NCBI GenBank assembly: GCA_964355675.1
Contig: CAYHEC010000002.1
Coordinates: 1 to 64,000 of the forward strand
DNA: 64,000 nucleotides
Origin: CAMBDS01 sp964355675
GTDB lineage: Bacteria; Electryoneota; AABM5-125-24; Hatepunaeales; Hatepunaeaceae
Reading direction: 5' to 3'
In this document: piece by piece, positions 43,665-53,545 of the stretch
Layout: each line of letters begins with the position of its first letter
How positions within the stretch are numbered: the first letter of the stretch is position 1
The notes under the pieces: generated by a model
What the model was told of the DNA's origin: nothing
The model's input: the letters and a program-made list of their open reading frames with translations, nothing else
Databases searched by the model: none
Translations under genes and position numbers: made by a program

Positions 43665-44948
43665 CTACCGCTTAAAGCCGGGACCAAAATAGTTTGTTAG
43701 GGCAAATGAGAAGCCCTCAGCGCCAGCCAAGAAGCCCCTTTGCCACGCCGCTCCAAAGTTCAACTGATAACCGAGCAACCTCAATCCAAAGCCTGCAGAA
43801 TACATCGAACCTTCGATCCCACCGAGAGCAATTCCGGCTCTTAGCGGCAAGATCGGTATCCATCGAAACTCGGTGCCAACCGAAATACGAGGCGAAGTGC
43901 TCTGTCCCGGCGCATCGTTAAGACCTTGATAGTAACTCAAGAACAGATCACCCCTGCCGTTCATATAAGGTAGATCGCCAGCAATAAGCATATACTTGGG
44001 GAGCGATGTCTTAACCGAGCCGAAATCGTATGTAGTATCGGAATTTGTCAAAAAGTTTTTCCAATACTCTGTCTTGGTCAATGAATCGACGCTTAGTCCG
44101 TCATTTCGATAAAATCGGCTCTCGGAAGCTTTGACATCTTCCCAGGTGATATCACCAAGAACATTGCCAAGAGTCAGACCGACATAAATATCACGATAGT
44201 TCAGCTTGCCCGAAGCCGCCAAATCCAACGCAACGCCATCACCTAAAGTGGAAGATAAGGTTCGGAAAAAACCGTCAGCGTGAAGCGTCTGGTGGGTGAT
44301 CTGAAGCATGCCTTCCTTGTGCTCCAGTTCGCCATAGGCTAATCCATTGATGTATTTGAAACTCGCGCCAACTGCGAATTCCTGCATATAAGGCAGAGCC
44401 TTGAGTGGTTGAGCGGCGGAGAGTGAGGAAGTCACATAAGCGAGCGAAGACTCCTCCACCGTACTCAAATCGTACGAGGTATTTACAACAGGACCGGTCA
44501 TCACCAGCTCGAAAATATCGGCTGGGATTGCCGCTGTTGCGATGATATGAGCATCGACATTCAGTGCATAATGGCTGATTGAGAGTCCAAAAGCTGGAAT
44601 GCCTACCAACGCGTATATCCTTAATTGATTGGCGTCCATTTGGGACAGAATATCATTGATTTGGTTGCGGTCGAGAGTATCTCCCTTAACAAAAGTATCG
44701 CTTATGTACTGGGGGGAGAAAGCGTTATTACCTAATGACACGCCAAAAGAAGCCAGTACTACGCTCCCGGGAGGATTGGCTTTTAAGCCGAGATTGGCGG
44801 GATTCCAGCCAATAGCTTGAGCGCCATACATGCCCATTCCGCCAGATTCTGCGACGGCAACGCTATTGCCCGAACGTATCGGTTGTCCATAAACATTGCC
44901 AAGCGTCACGAGCAGGCAAAGCGTCAATATTCCGAATTTCGATTTCAT
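43665..44948 (-). CDS. Outer-membrane beta-barrel-type protein
   Basis: This encodes 427 aa from the ATG at 44948 (AGGAAAG upstream), giving the signal peptide MKSKFGILTLCLLVTLGNVYG; the open frame runs further back into the upstream gene. The mature start GGMGMYGAQAIGWNPANLGL is typical of FadL/PorV-like and DUF5723-like outer-membrane proteins of FCB bacteria. Alternating strands (LRIYALVGIPAFGLSISHYAL, YRDIYVGLTLGNVLGDITW) end in SFALTNYFGPGFKR. It lies 10 nt after the lipoprotein gene at 44959-46959, probably as one unit. The transported substrate is unknown. Confidence 0.7.
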   Translation of the reverse strand: MKSKFGILTLCLLVTLGNVYGQPIRSGNSVAVAESGGMGMYGAQAIGWNPANLGLKANPPGSVVLASFGVSLGNNAFSPQYISDTFVKGDTLDRNQINDILSQMDANQLRIYALVGIPAFGLSISHYALNVDAHIIATAAIPADIFELVMTGPVVNTSYDLSTVEESSLAYVTSSLSAAQPLKALPYMQEFAVGASFKYINGLAYGELEHKEGMLQITHQTLHADGFFRTLSSTLGDGVALDLAASGKLNYRDIYVGLTLGNVLGDITWEDVKASESRFYRNDGLSVDSLTKTEYWKNFLTNSDTTYDFGSVKTSLPKYMLIAGDLPYMNGRGDLFLSYYQGLNDAPGQSTSPRISVGTEFRWIPILPLRAGIALGGIEGSMYSAGFGLRLLGYQLNFGAAWQRGFLAGAEGFSFALTNYFGPGFKR

Positions 44949-44958
44949 CGAGACTTTC

Positions 44959-46959
44959 CTACTTGTTGGGGTTGACAAAATAATGAACCGTGGCAGACGC
45001 CTGTACCGAAAGCGCATCGTCGCCATAAACCCACGCCAGTTGGTTGTTGTTGCCGAATAGGATCATCCTCTGACGGGTATATAGAGGAAGATGTTTCATC
45101 ATCTCCATCTCGCTTTGATCGAGTTCCTCCGTCCTCGATAGCTCGATTGCTACCGGAACACGCTTGTTTACTATGTCGCCGCGTGGTATTTCAGCGGAAA
45201 TCACCGCAACCATATTGGTAGTGTCATTCCCCATCATTAGTTCAACGATTCCACCAAGAGGAATTTTATTCTTAATATTCAACGTAATAGAAGCCCCCTC
45301 AAGGGGGTAATCCAGAGCCTCCTCCAGCGAGTCGGGTTTTGTCAGTATCGTATCGGAGTTGAGAAAAAATCTCAACCCCGTTCTCAACTGAATCATCCCG
45401 GAAAATCCTTGTGTCTCATCGATCCTGCTAACGCCTTCTAATGGGAAGAACTTCTTGCCGATCCCTGCCCAGCCAACGACTTCTATCCTGTCAGGCAGAA
45501 TGCTGGTAATGCTGTCAGCGTTAGGCACGACAATGCGGTTGAGACCCGGAACCAAGTCAGCATTAACTGGAATACCGTACGATGTGTGATCGGTGCGGTT
45601 CGAGCCTTGAAGTCCAAGGCTTAGCTTCAATCGCATTTGTGTTTCATTGAAAATAGAAACAAATACTGTGTCAGAAGTGAAGCTGATCGCGTCAAGGCCC
45701 TGTGGGAAATTCACGTCGGTGACGAATTCAGGTATATCAATCCTTATGGAATCAGGAATACCTTCAAAACTGCTAAGAGTCAAGTTATCTGTCCAATATT
45801 CGACATCTACCCCCTGATCCCCGGTGATGACTTGATAGGTGTTGCCGCGGTATCTGGTCGTTCTGCTGTCTTCGATTGTGACGTGATTGGAGACGCGCAA
45901 GCCCTGATCATTCAACGGCATATTAACCGTAGCGTTCGACAGGCTTATTTGGCTCAATTCTCCTCTCGATTCCGGATTGAGAGTTATGGTCTTCCTAATT
46001 GGTGACCCTGTTGAGTCGAAGAAATTCTCAAACACCATTTCGGTTGTAATCTTCATCCGGGTAGTATTTGTCAGGCGGAAGAATGCGTTTCCGGATTTAA
46101 TATTCGCGGTTATTATCTTGTTGCGACTGTCTATGCTCAACTGGTCAGGGTTACTGAACGATTGTTCGGCGATTTCTGCTTCGGCAGAATCGACGTCTGT
46201 GCTCGAAACTCCGATCAAAATACTAAGGGATTCATTTCCGCGAATCGTAATCGGAACTGCTGAACCGGGTGAGTTAGCGTTGGCGGTCATGTGCAAGGCG
46301 TTGTAAACAATATTTCCGCCAAGATTCAGGCTGTCGGTCATTGATTCGCCAGGACGAATAGGTCGAGGGAAAACAATGGTTCCAAGTTGTCGTCCGTTTT
46401 CGACATTGCTGATCGCAACGGTAAGATTTTGAACGTCGAAAGGATATGTATTTACCACAGTCATTCGGAGCCAGCCGCTCCGGACAGCAACCCAATGGAA
46501 TATATTGAAACGCATGGTGTCTTCAGCTTGGCTGAGCGAAAAGGGAGCAACGGGGCCGGTATATCCGGGCTGAAGAAGAGCGTTTGCTTCTGAAATATTA
46601 ATAGTATCGATATCGGGATCAGGTTCTTCGACATGAATGAAGCCGATCCGATTACTGTATCTTCCCACATCGGATGCATCATAAGTAATTCTGTCGCCGA
46701 TCGCTTGATAGTCAAGAGAATCCCTGAATTCAAAACTGAGAACGGAATCGACTGGATTCACGGTAACACCCCAGCCTCGATCTTGGAGTTTAGCGGAATC
46801 GGTAATCAATTCCCCCATGCGATAAACGCGCTCACTGAACGGAACTGTCAACTCAACTGTCCAGACCGGAGCGCCGGGCGGTTCGAGCGTACATCCTGCA
46901 AAAAGTGGCAACGCGCCAATGGCGATGTTGCGTAAAACGCCTCTTAGAGTGCCATTCAT
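44959..46959 (-). CDS. Large lipoprotein of unknown function
   Basis: This encodes 666 aa from the ATG at 46959 (AAGGTCAA upstream). The short signal ends in the lipobox LFAGC, giving mature CTLEPPGAPVW. The body is rich in beta strands with Ig-like or jelly-roll spacing and contains no motif I recognise. The N-terminal WTVELTVPFSERVYRMGELI and C-terminal YGDDALSVQASATVHYFVNPNK frame the chain. It is followed after 10 nt by the barrel protein gene, so the two may form one cell-surface complex (inference). Similar lipoprotein-barrel pairs are common in T9SS-bearing bacteria. Confidence 0.65.
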   Translation of the reverse strand: MNGTLRGVLRNIAIGALPLFAGCTLEPPGAPVWTVELTVPFSERVYRMGELITDSAKLQDRGWGVTVNPVDSVLSFEFRDSLDYQAIGDRITYDASDVGRYSNRIGFIHVEEPDPDIDTINISEANALLQPGYTGPVAPFSLSQAEDTMRFNIFHWVAVRSGWLRMTVVNTYPFDVQNLTVAISNVENGRQLGTIVFPRPIRPGESMTDSLNLGGNIVYNALHMTANANSPGSAVPITIRGNESLSILIGVSSTDVDSAEAEIAEQSFSNPDQLSIDSRNKIITANIKSGNAFFRLTNTTRMKITTEMVFENFFDSTGSPIRKTITLNPESRGELSQISLSNATVNMPLNDQGLRVSNHVTIEDSRTTRYRGNTYQVITGDQGVDVEYWTDNLTLSSFEGIPDSIRIDIPEFVTDVNFPQGLDAISFTSDTVFVSIFNETQMRLKLSLGLQGSNRTDHTSYGIPVNADLVPGLNRIVVPNADSITSILPDRIEVVGWAGIGKKFFPLEGVSRIDETQGFSGMIQLRTGLRFFLNSDTILTKPDSLEEALDYPLEGASITLNIKNKIPLGGIVELMMGNDTTNMVAVISAEIPRGDIVNKRVPVAIELSRTEELDQSEMEMMKHLPLYTRQRMILFGNNNQLAWVYGDDALSVQASATVHYFVNPNK

Positions 46960-47007
46960 ATTTGACCTTATAATTATATTCAATCCGTTCACTTTAAAGT
47001 GGTGCCT

Positions 47008-47035
47008 GTAGGGCGGACAGAAATGTCCGCCTTAC
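47008..47035. repeat. GGCGGACA-family palindrome, intergenic
   Basis: GTAGGGCGGACA pairs with TGTCCGCCTTAC (one mismatch) around GAAA. It is the same core as the coding copies at 4248-4275 and 12201-12220. It lies between metK and the 44959-46959 gene. Confidence 0.75.
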
Positions 47036-47073
47036 GAGAGCTTCTATAAACTGCACCCTTAATAACTTCTGCC

Positions 47074-48213
47074 CTAACGGGTCAAGACCTCAACCAGATC
47101 ATTCTTTTCCCAGCTAAATCCATCTTCAGCTGGTCGTCCGAAATGCCCATAAGCCGCAGTATTTCTGTAGATTGGTCTGCGCAAGTCAAGTCGTTCGATG
47201 ATCCCGGCGGGAGTCATGTCGATTCTCTTTATGACGAGTTTGGTCAGCTCATCATCAGGTAGTTTTCCCGTTCCATGCGAATTGACCATCATCGAAACAG
47301 GTTCAGCAATTCCAATTGCATAGGCAACTTGAATCGTGCACTTTTTCGCTAATCCCGCGGCAACTATGTTCCGTGCCAAATGACGGGCGGCATAAGCGGC
47401 AGAACGGTCAACCTTTGTCGGATCTTTTCCTGAGAAGGCTCCGCCACCATGAAGCGCGAATCCACCGTACGTGTCAACGATAATCTTCCGCCCGGTCAAA
47501 CCTGTATCGGCATGGGGTCCGCCCAGCACGAATCGCCCGGTTGGATTTATATGAATTTTTGTTTTTGACCGATCCAGATATTTTTCAGGAATCACCTTGT
47601 AAATAACCTCTTCACGGATGTCTTCGGTTATCCGGGCATGAGTTACATCTGGATCATGCTGACTTGAGACAACGACAGTATCCACACTGATTGGAACATC
47701 ACCTTCGTACCGAACAGAAACCTGGGTTTTACCATCGGGTCTGAGATAGGGCAAAGTCCCGTCTTTGCGGACGCGAGCGAGAGCTCGGGCGAGGTTGTGA
47801 GCCAAGTGAATTGGCAGTGGCATCAACTCTTCTGTTTCGTCTGAGGCAAAGCCGATCATCATCCCCTGATCGCCAGCGCCAGCTCTATCGACGCCCATCG
47901 CGATATCGGCAGATTGTTGATCGATGGTCGTGATTACTGCGCAGGTTTCATAATCGAAGCCAAATGCGGCGCTGGTATAGCCGATGTCTTTGATTACTTG
48001 CCTAACGAGTCTCGAAATATCGACATAGGTAGTTGTGGTGATCTCACCACCGACAAGCGCTAGCCCGGTGGTTAAAAATGTCTCACATGCGACACGACCA
48101 AATGGATCGTCTTTGAGTACTGCATCAAGCACCGCATCGGATATTTGATCTGCGATCTTGTCGGGATGGCCTTCAGTAACTGATTCAGATGTAAATAAGA
48201 ATTCGCCCTTCAT
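47074..48213 (-). CDS. metK: S-adenosylmethionine synthetase
   Basis: This 379-aa enzyme makes SAM from methionine and ATP. It begins KGEFLFTSESVTEGHPDKIADQISDAVLDA. GAGDQGMMIGFA and GGGAFSGKDPTKVDRSAAY are the two signature motifs. AAGGAG precedes the ATG. The 36-nt gap to the upstream gene holds a small palindrome (ACAGGATATTATCCTGT, 48231-48247) but no SAM riboswitch. The length and motifs are complete. Confidence 0.96.
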   Translation of the reverse strand: MKGEFLFTSESVTEGHPDKIADQISDAVLDAVLKDDPFGRVACETFLTTGLALVGGEITTTTYVDISRLVRQVIKDIGYTSAAFGFDYETCAVITTIDQQSADIAMGVDRAGAGDQGMMIGFASDETEELMPLPIHLAHNLARALARVRKDGTLPYLRPDGKTQVSVRYEGDVPISVDTVVVSSQHDPDVTHARITEDIREEVIYKVIPEKYLDRSKTKIHINPTGRFVLGGPHADTGLTGRKIIVDTYGGFALHGGGAFSGKDPTKVDRSAAYAARHLARNIVAAGLAKKCTIQVAYAIGIAEPVSMMVNSHGTGKLPDDELTKLVIKRIDMTPAGIIERLDLRRPIYRNTAAYGHFGRPAEDGFSWEKNDLVEVLTR

Positions 48214-48249
48214 TATTCTCCTTAAATTACAGGATATTATCCTGTTATG

Positions 48250-49242
48250 TTAAATTTCTATTTCGGCGGAAGCGCCAATATTAATAATATTTTCTCGAGA
48301 AATAACTCGTGTCCTGTTCCCCAAAAGCGAGTCTTTCAAAATCGATGACTCAATGATAACATCATCACCGCAGATTGAATTCGAAACAATTGAGTTTTTT
48401 ATGTTTGCACGAGAGCCAATAGTAACATTAGGTCCAATAATTGAGCCCATTATATTGACTTCGGAAGTAATACTGACGGGTGGAATAATGACGGAATCGA
48501 CGATTACAGAATGATATAGCCCTTTATCAGGAAGACTACCGCCATCGCGTTTTAAAAGATAGGCATTGGTTTCAAGTAATGTTGAGGGCTTCCCACAATC
48601 GAACCACCCTTCGATAGGAAATGTTTCTATTACTTCGCCCTTATTTATCATTACCTGCAAGGCATCAGTCAGTTGATACTCACCCTTGACGGTGATCTTC
48701 TGCTCGATAATCTCATTGACTGCTTCCGCCAGCATTCCACCGTTCCTGATATAGTAAAGTCCTACAATTGCAAGATTTGATGGAGGATTCGGAGATTTTT
48801 CAGTCATACGAATAACGCGCTCATTCTCTTTCTCAACGACACCAAATTTGCGCGCGTCCTCAACTTCCTTCACCCCAATCGAGGTGATTCCCCGAGCGAT
48901 TATCGGCATTAAATCAACTTCTATGATTGAATCGCCAAGTATTACAATTACTTCTTTGTCGCTCGGATCCAGACCCGTCAACACCGCGTGACCTAAACCC
49001 AACATCTCTTTCTGTTCACAAAAATTGAACTGTATCGAGTAGGTACTTGTCAAATAGTCTTCCAAATTCTTCCGGAGATGCCCAACTATCATCGTAATTT
49101 CTGTGGCTCCCCAACCAATCACCTGTTCAACAATGTGCGCTATTATCGGCTTACCGGCCACAGGCAACATGGATTTTGGAGTGGTAAAAGTATGAGGTCG
49201 TAATCGGCTTCCAAATCCAGCCGCGGGGATTATTACTTTCAT
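48250..49242 (-). CDS. Sugar-1-phosphate nucleotidyltransferase with left-handed helix tail
   Basis: This is a 330-aa protein. The N-terminal ~225 residues are a nucleotidyltransferase: VIIPAAGFGSRLRPHTFTTPKSMLPVAGKP, VILGDSIIEVDL, GEYQLTDALQVMI and EGWFDCGKPSTLLETN. The C-terminal ~90 residues show hexapeptide repeats (VNIMGSIIGPNVTIGSRANIKNSIVSN) of a left-handed beta helix. This fits glucose-1-phosphate thymidylyl- or uridylyltransferases with regulatory tails; the nucleotide is not readable. It stands between metK and a phosphoglucose/phosphomannose isomerase, in a sugar-nucleotide context. Confidence 0.8.
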   Translation of the reverse strand: MKVIIPAAGFGSRLRPHTFTTPKSMLPVAGKPIIAHIVEQVIGWGATEITMIVGHLRKNLEDYLTSTYSIQFNFCEQKEMLGLGHAVLTGLDPSDKEVIVILGDSIIEVDLMPIIARGITSIGVKEVEDARKFGVVEKENERVIRMTEKSPNPPSNLAIVGLYYIRNGGMLAEAVNEIIEQKITVKGEYQLTDALQVMINKGEVIETFPIEGWFDCGKPSTLLETNAYLLKRDGGSLPDKGLYHSVIVDSVIIPPVSITSEVNIMGSIIGPNVTIGSRANIKNSIVSNSICGDDVIIESSILKDSLLGNRTRVISRENIINIGASAEIEI

Positions 49243-49327
49243 AGTATGCCTGCGAAATACCTGATAGTTGTTAGAAATACGTTTTCAAGCGAACGATAAG
49301 AGTCGGAGGAGTGCCAAATATTCGTAA

Positions 49328-50449
49328 TTAATGAAATTCGACTCTATCTTGCGGATGATATGATTCATCCAGGGGGGGCTCCAACGCCTTAATAGAAAGT
49401 ATAGTCGGGATAGGAGTCGGATCGACACGCCTTCGAGCGGCGAGAAAGAGACTTACCATATCGGCGATAAAAACGCGGGAAAGGGTTGTTTCGTATGAAT
49501 CTGCTCCGGCCGATGGGAAATGCAGACAGGAGAAACCTTTCCCGTCGAAATATTTTGAGGTACGCAACATTGCTTCCCGCAGTGACGGAGAATCATTTGT
49601 GTCCATCATAAATATCAGCGCACGTTGTTCGATATCGCCGCTACCCATCAAGCCTTCGATGCCGTTATGCATCGCTTCTGGCATCACCAGGGCAAAAGCC
49701 GCTTGCTTGCCGTTCTCGTTTATCTGTGCCGCAAGCCTTCTCGCCGAGCCTGTACAGCGAAGTGAGTGGAAAATAACGGTCGTCTTATTTATAATCGCAT
49801 CCGCAATGGGTAAAGATGCTTGAACAAGGGGATGGCGGTATTCAGGACCATGATGAATATCTTCATCGAATTTACTGGCGGCATTTCTTAATTTTGTATC
49901 GACATCCACAGACACCTGCCATCGCTTCATAACAGACGCCACCATGGCCATAGACCACCCGACAGCCGCTCGAGGCTGGTAGCCTCCCGGCATTTTCCAG
50001 ACCGGTATTGCGGACTCTTTGCCGAGTTTTTCAAGTAGCCCTCCTGATGTCAGATAGAGAACTGTTCTTAGCCCTCCAATGACAATCTCTGATATCTCAA
50101 GTATCTCTCTGGTGTTACCTGAGTAACTGGAAACGAGGACTCCGGCTTTATCGCGTGGCGGTCGTGTTCCACGATGAATGGATATGCCCTTTCCTGGCGC
50201 GAGCATATCTCGGAGCAGCTCGCCAGCGATTGCCGAACCGCCAAGACCGACCAGATGGAATTTACTCCTATCGAGAGGAACGTCTCCGCCGTGATTTGAT
50301 ATTGCGTTCTCGATACCGCGGAGTATCTGTGAAGGCATTTCAAATACGGCGTTTATCATGCTGGACGCATCGACTTCCTTGAGGGCGTTCAAAGCCTCAA
50401 TGGTCGCTGATACCGTAGCTAATTGGGGTGGGGGAGTATCGTAGCTCAT
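49328..50449 (-). CDS. Bifunctional phosphoglucose/phosphomannose isomerase family protein
   Basis: This is a 373-aa protein with two SIS sugar-isomerase domains. FHLVGLGGSAIAGELLRDML and VLVSSYSGNTREILEISE in the N-terminal half, then KTTVIFHSLRCTGSARRLAAQINENGKQAAF and EAMHNGIEG in the second half, are typical of the archaeal and bacterial bifunctional PGI/PMI family. It would interconvert glucose-6-P, fructose-6-P and mannose-6-P, linking glycolysis with the neighbouring nucleotidyltransferase. It is complete by length. Confidence 0.85.
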   Translation of the reverse strand: MSYDTPPPQLATVSATIEALNALKEVDASSMINAVFEMPSQILRGIENAISNHGGDVPLDRSKFHLVGLGGSAIAGELLRDMLAPGKGISIHRGTRPPRDKAGVLVSSYSGNTREILEISEIVIGGLRTVLYLTSGGLLEKLGKESAIPVWKMPGGYQPRAAVGWSMAMVASVMKRWQVSVDVDTKLRNAASKFDEDIHHGPEYRHPLVQASLPIADAIINKTTVIFHSLRCTGSARRLAAQINENGKQAAFALVMPEAMHNGIEGLMGSGDIEQRALIFMMDTNDSPSLREAMLRTSKYFDGKGFSCLHFPSAGADSYETTLSRVFIADMVSLFLAARRRVDPTPIPTILSIKALEPPLDESYHPQDRVEFH

Positions 50450-50468
50450 GATTTTATTTTTGTGAATG

Positions 50469-51656
50469 TTAAGAAATCACACCTAATTCTTTACCAACGC
50501 GTGCAAATGCAGAAACACAGAAATCAATTTGATCGGTACTGTGAGCCGCCGAGATTTGGACACGGATACGAGCTTGACCTTTAGGGACGACAGGAAAGAA
50601 AAAGCCGATAACGTAAATTCCTTCTTCAAGAAGTCGGCTTGCCATATTTTGTGCCAGAGTTGCCTCTTGGAGCATGATCGGAACTATGGGGTGAACGCCG
50701 GGTTTGATTTCGAATCCAGCTTCGGTCATCCCCTTTCTAAATCGGTTCGTGTTCTGTTCCAATCGATCTCGCAACATGGTGCTCTCCGAAAGAAGCTCCA
50801 GCGCTTTTAGAGCTCCGGCAACTATCGGAGGAGCCATCGTGTTAGAGAACAGGTATGGGCGTGATCGTTGCCTAAGCAAATCGACCACATCCTGATGGCC
50901 GCTTATAAAACCTCCGGCCGCTCCACCCAGAGCTTTGCCCAACGTAGAGGAAATAATATCGACTCTTCCCATTACACCCCGGTATTCATGAGTACCACGT
51001 CCGGTCTTTCCGACAAAACCTGTTGCGTGGGAATCATCGACCATGACTAATACTTCATACTTGTCGGCAAGATTACAAATCTCATCAAGTCTGGCAATAT
51101 CACCGTCCATCGAAAACACACCGTCCGTCACAATCAGCCGGAAACGAAAGTTAGAAGTCTCACGCAATTTTTCTTCTAAGTCAATCATATCTCCGTGCTT
51201 ATAGATAAACCGCTGAGCCTTGCTGAGTCTAATACCATCGATGATAGAAGCGTGATTAAGGGCGTCTGTGATTATGCAGTCTTCATTGGTCATCAGCGTT
51301 TCAAAAACACCTCCGTTTGCATCGAAGCACGAGGAGTAAAGTATTGTCGCGTCAGTACCAAGAAACCGTGACAAGGCTTCTTCCAGCCGAGTGTGAATTA
51401 ATTGAGTACCGCAGATAAATCTTACGGAGGACATTCCGTAGCCCCATTCATCAAGAGCATTTTTTGCTTCTGCGATCAGAGCCGGATGATTTCCAAGTCC
51501 GAGGTAATTATTAGCGCAAAAATTTAATACGTCGCCCTGTGAAACAGAGATTTTCGCCCCTTGTGGTGTGTGGATCACCCGTTCGGATTTGAATAGCCCG
51601 GCTTCACGAATTTCGCTTAATATTGAGCCGAGGTGATTTTTGAAGGGACCGTACAT
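50469..51656 (-). CDS. kbl: Glycine C-acetyltransferase (2-amino-3-ketobutyrate CoA ligase)
   Basis: This 395-aa PLP enzyme cleaves 2-amino-3-ketobutyrate with CoA to glycine and acetyl-CoA. Landmarks are FCANNYLGLGNHP, YGMSSVRFICGTQLIHTRLE, VMVDDSHATGFVGKTGRG and the PLP-lysine region SSTLGKALGGAAGGFISG. It works with threonine dehydrogenase, whose gene lies 1.9 kb upstream on the same strand (53546-54658), separated by a secreted-protein gene and hairpin repeats. Confidence 0.93.
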   Translation of the reverse strand: MYGPFKNHLGSILSEIREAGLFKSERVIHTPQGAKISVSQGDVLNFCANNYLGLGNHPALIAEAKNALDEWGYGMSSVRFICGTQLIHTRLEEALSRFLGTDATILYSSCFDANGGVFETLMTNEDCIITDALNHASIIDGIRLSKAQRFIYKHGDMIDLEEKLRETSNFRFRLIVTDGVFSMDGDIARLDEICNLADKYEVLVMVDDSHATGFVGKTGRGTHEYRGVMGRVDIISSTLGKALGGAAGGFISGHQDVVDLLRQRSRPYLFSNTMAPPIVAGALKALELLSESTMLRDRLEQNTNRFRKGMTEAGFEIKPGVHPIVPIMLQEATLAQNMASRLLEEGIYVIGFFFPVVPKGQARIRVQISAAHSTDQIDFCVSAFARVGKELGVIS

Positions 51657-51778
51657 TTCTTGACCTATTTTGGAATCGGCGAACCAGTAATTGGGTAGGA
51701 ATTTTGTCTGTTGATAAGTTGTAAAGATAGCGGTGAATTTGTTCGCCGCAGGTTCCGATCAGCAAGAATTAATCTGCA

Positions 51779-51853
51779 TCGGGCGATTTAAATCGCCCGA
51801 ATTGAATAGTTTATTGATTTAATATTGCCGCAGGATGAGGACATCCTGCGGCA
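51779..51853. repeat. Two intergenic palindromes
   Basis: TCGGGCGATTT and its inverse form a perfect 22-bp palindrome (51779-51800). TGCCGCAGGATG / CATCCTGCGGCA with an AGGA loop follows (51826-51853). They lie between kbl and the secreted-protein gene. The first stem resembles the GGGCGATTT stem at 9950-9969. Confidence 0.8.
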
Positions 51854-51887
51854 GGATATCTACAATTTCAGTTGGTTTGCGCCTAAC

Positions 51888-53519
51888 CTAACGTAAATAA
51901 TTGACAGACTTTACAATCGAATTTCCGTCAACTTGCAAAGTCATAAGATAGTATCCTGAAGCCAGATGCGATAAATCGAGATCTAAACGATGTGATCCCG
52001 GAGACCTGTTTTCGTTGAGAAAGACTCCTGATGACCGACCATCAGCAGAAAATAATTCAACCCGGCATAATCCAAACGTGGCGGGTCGGAGGATAATCGA
52101 AACCTTTCCGTTGAATGGCGACGGGAAGATACTGACAAGATCCGAATTTTCTGGAGGTGCAATTTCATTGGTTGCACTCAAGCGATCTGCGGTGAGAGTA
52201 AAGAAAAATGTGGACCAAGCAGGTCGTGCTCGCCCTCCTCCCAACGCTGTAACTGTCCAGCCAAATTGGCCAAACAAATCTGGATTTAGATATAAATCCC
52301 TTAAATTAGAGGACGTTTCGGTAAGGCTGTCAGCAATATAAATCGGAGCCTCGGACTCGCCTTCGCGAAAGACAACCAGTCGGAAATAGACCGTGTCGAG
52401 ATCAGGATCGGTTGTTCCTTGCCAGACGAACAGTGAATCTCCGCCATCGTAATAAAGAGTATCGGCGTCTGTCGGTGAGATTAAATCGAAAGGTTCGGGC
52501 GCGTCAGAGACGGGACGGACTTGCACGTTGAAGGTGTCCACGAGAACGGAATCATTAAGAACTGCTTGAAGAACGACCGACGCCTGTCCAAACCAATTCG
52601 GTCTTGAACGTATGAACAATTCTCGGTTACGAGCCAATCGAGTGACTAGTCCAGCAGAAGGCGTAACTACGAGTTCGGTGCCTGCGTCTGAGGAGATGAA
52701 AATCGTGTCGAGATCAGCAATCAATATTTCATTGGCATCTTCGTCGATGGCAGTATCAGGAACTGAACCTCCCCTACGGAACGCTGGCAAAACTGTCGCA
52801 GTGATACGAAAATTGAGTTCGCGAGGATCCCAGGCATTGGATTGTGATGTGATTGTGCCGGCATTGCCTCCTGTTTCCACAGCTCTGAAGGTGACCGCTA
52901 CGTTCCTGTTGCCACCCGGATCAAGGTTGAAGTCACCGGGCGCTATAGAAAAAAATGCATTATTGCATATAATTGTATCACAGTCAAGAAGCGCTGTACC
53001 GCGATTTCGAATATTGAGATTGAACGAATAGACTCTGCCCCACTCCATATCACCGATAGCGCGGTCTAAATCGACGCCCCACCACTCGCCTTGTTGAGGA
53101 ATAGCCCAGCCGGTCTCTATTCTTGGAAATTCAGTAGTATGTCCGGCGACAGGAACATCATAAGTCTCTCGCGTCGGGTCGTTACTAGTAAAATGAATGT
53201 TACCGTAATAGTGGTCGGGCTCGAGATCTCGCCCGTCTTGGCGAACAATGACCAGACCCCATCCTCCTGCTCCGACTCGTCCGTTGGCTGGAGCCGCAGA
53301 CAACCAGTTTTCGACTTCAGCCTCGACCGTCATCTCCCAAGTCAATTCCTGGTCACCGACGTTATTTATTACCAAAGTATCCTGACGCACAAACATCCTA
53401 CCGAGGGCATTTTCGATGTTGCGAGGATGAACATCGAAATCGGGATGTGCCAAAACTGAAGTGAAACCGCCTAATAATGCGGTCATAATGAGGCAAAATA
53501 ACCTCTTCCGTAGTTTCAT
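51888..53519 (-). CDS. Secreted ASPM/BACON-like protein with T9SS sorting domain
   Basis: This encodes 543 aa from the ATG at 53519 (AGGAGG 6 nt upstream); the preceding GTG at 53522 is also in frame. The signal peptide is KLRKRLFCLIMTALLGGFTSVLA. Residues ~30-130 (LVINNVGDQELTWEMTVEAE, NWLSAAPANGRVGAGG, IHFTSNDPTRETYDVPVAGH) and ~140-240 form ASPM/BACON-type Ig folds. A cadherin-like stretch follows. The last ~75 residues (VSIFPSPFNGKVSIILRP to IVKSVNYLR) are the T9SS domain. It is inserted between kbl and tdh. Its function is unknown. Confidence 0.8.
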   Translation of the reverse strand: MKLRKRLFCLIMTALLGGFTSVLAHPDFDVHPRNIENALGRMFVRQDTLVINNVGDQELTWEMTVEAEVENWLSAAPANGRVGAGGWGLVIVRQDGRDLEPDHYYGNIHFTSNDPTRETYDVPVAGHTTEFPRIETGWAIPQQGEWWGVDLDRAIGDMEWGRVYSFNLNIRNRGTALLDCDTIICNNAFFSIAPGDFNLDPGGNRNVAVTFRAVETGGNAGTITSQSNAWDPRELNFRITATVLPAFRRGGSVPDTAIDEDANEILIADLDTIFISSDAGTELVVTPSAGLVTRLARNRELFIRSRPNWFGQASVVLQAVLNDSVLVDTFNVQVRPVSDAPEPFDLISPTDADTLYYDGGDSLFVWQGTTDPDLDTVYFRLVVFREGESEAPIYIADSLTETSSNLRDLYLNPDLFGQFGWTVTALGGGRARPAWSTFFFTLTADRLSATNEIAPPENSDLVSIFPSPFNGKVSIILRPATFGLCRVELFSADGRSSGVFLNENRSPGSHRLDLDLSHLASGYYLMTLQVDGNSIVKSVNYLR

Positions 53520-53545
53520 CACACACCTCCTGAAGAAATCCTGAT

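Noticed and set aside
48214..48249. SAM riboswitch upstream of metK
   Set aside because: Only 36 nt separate the genes. They hold a small palindrome and a Shine-Dalgarno sequence, too short for any SAM aptamer.
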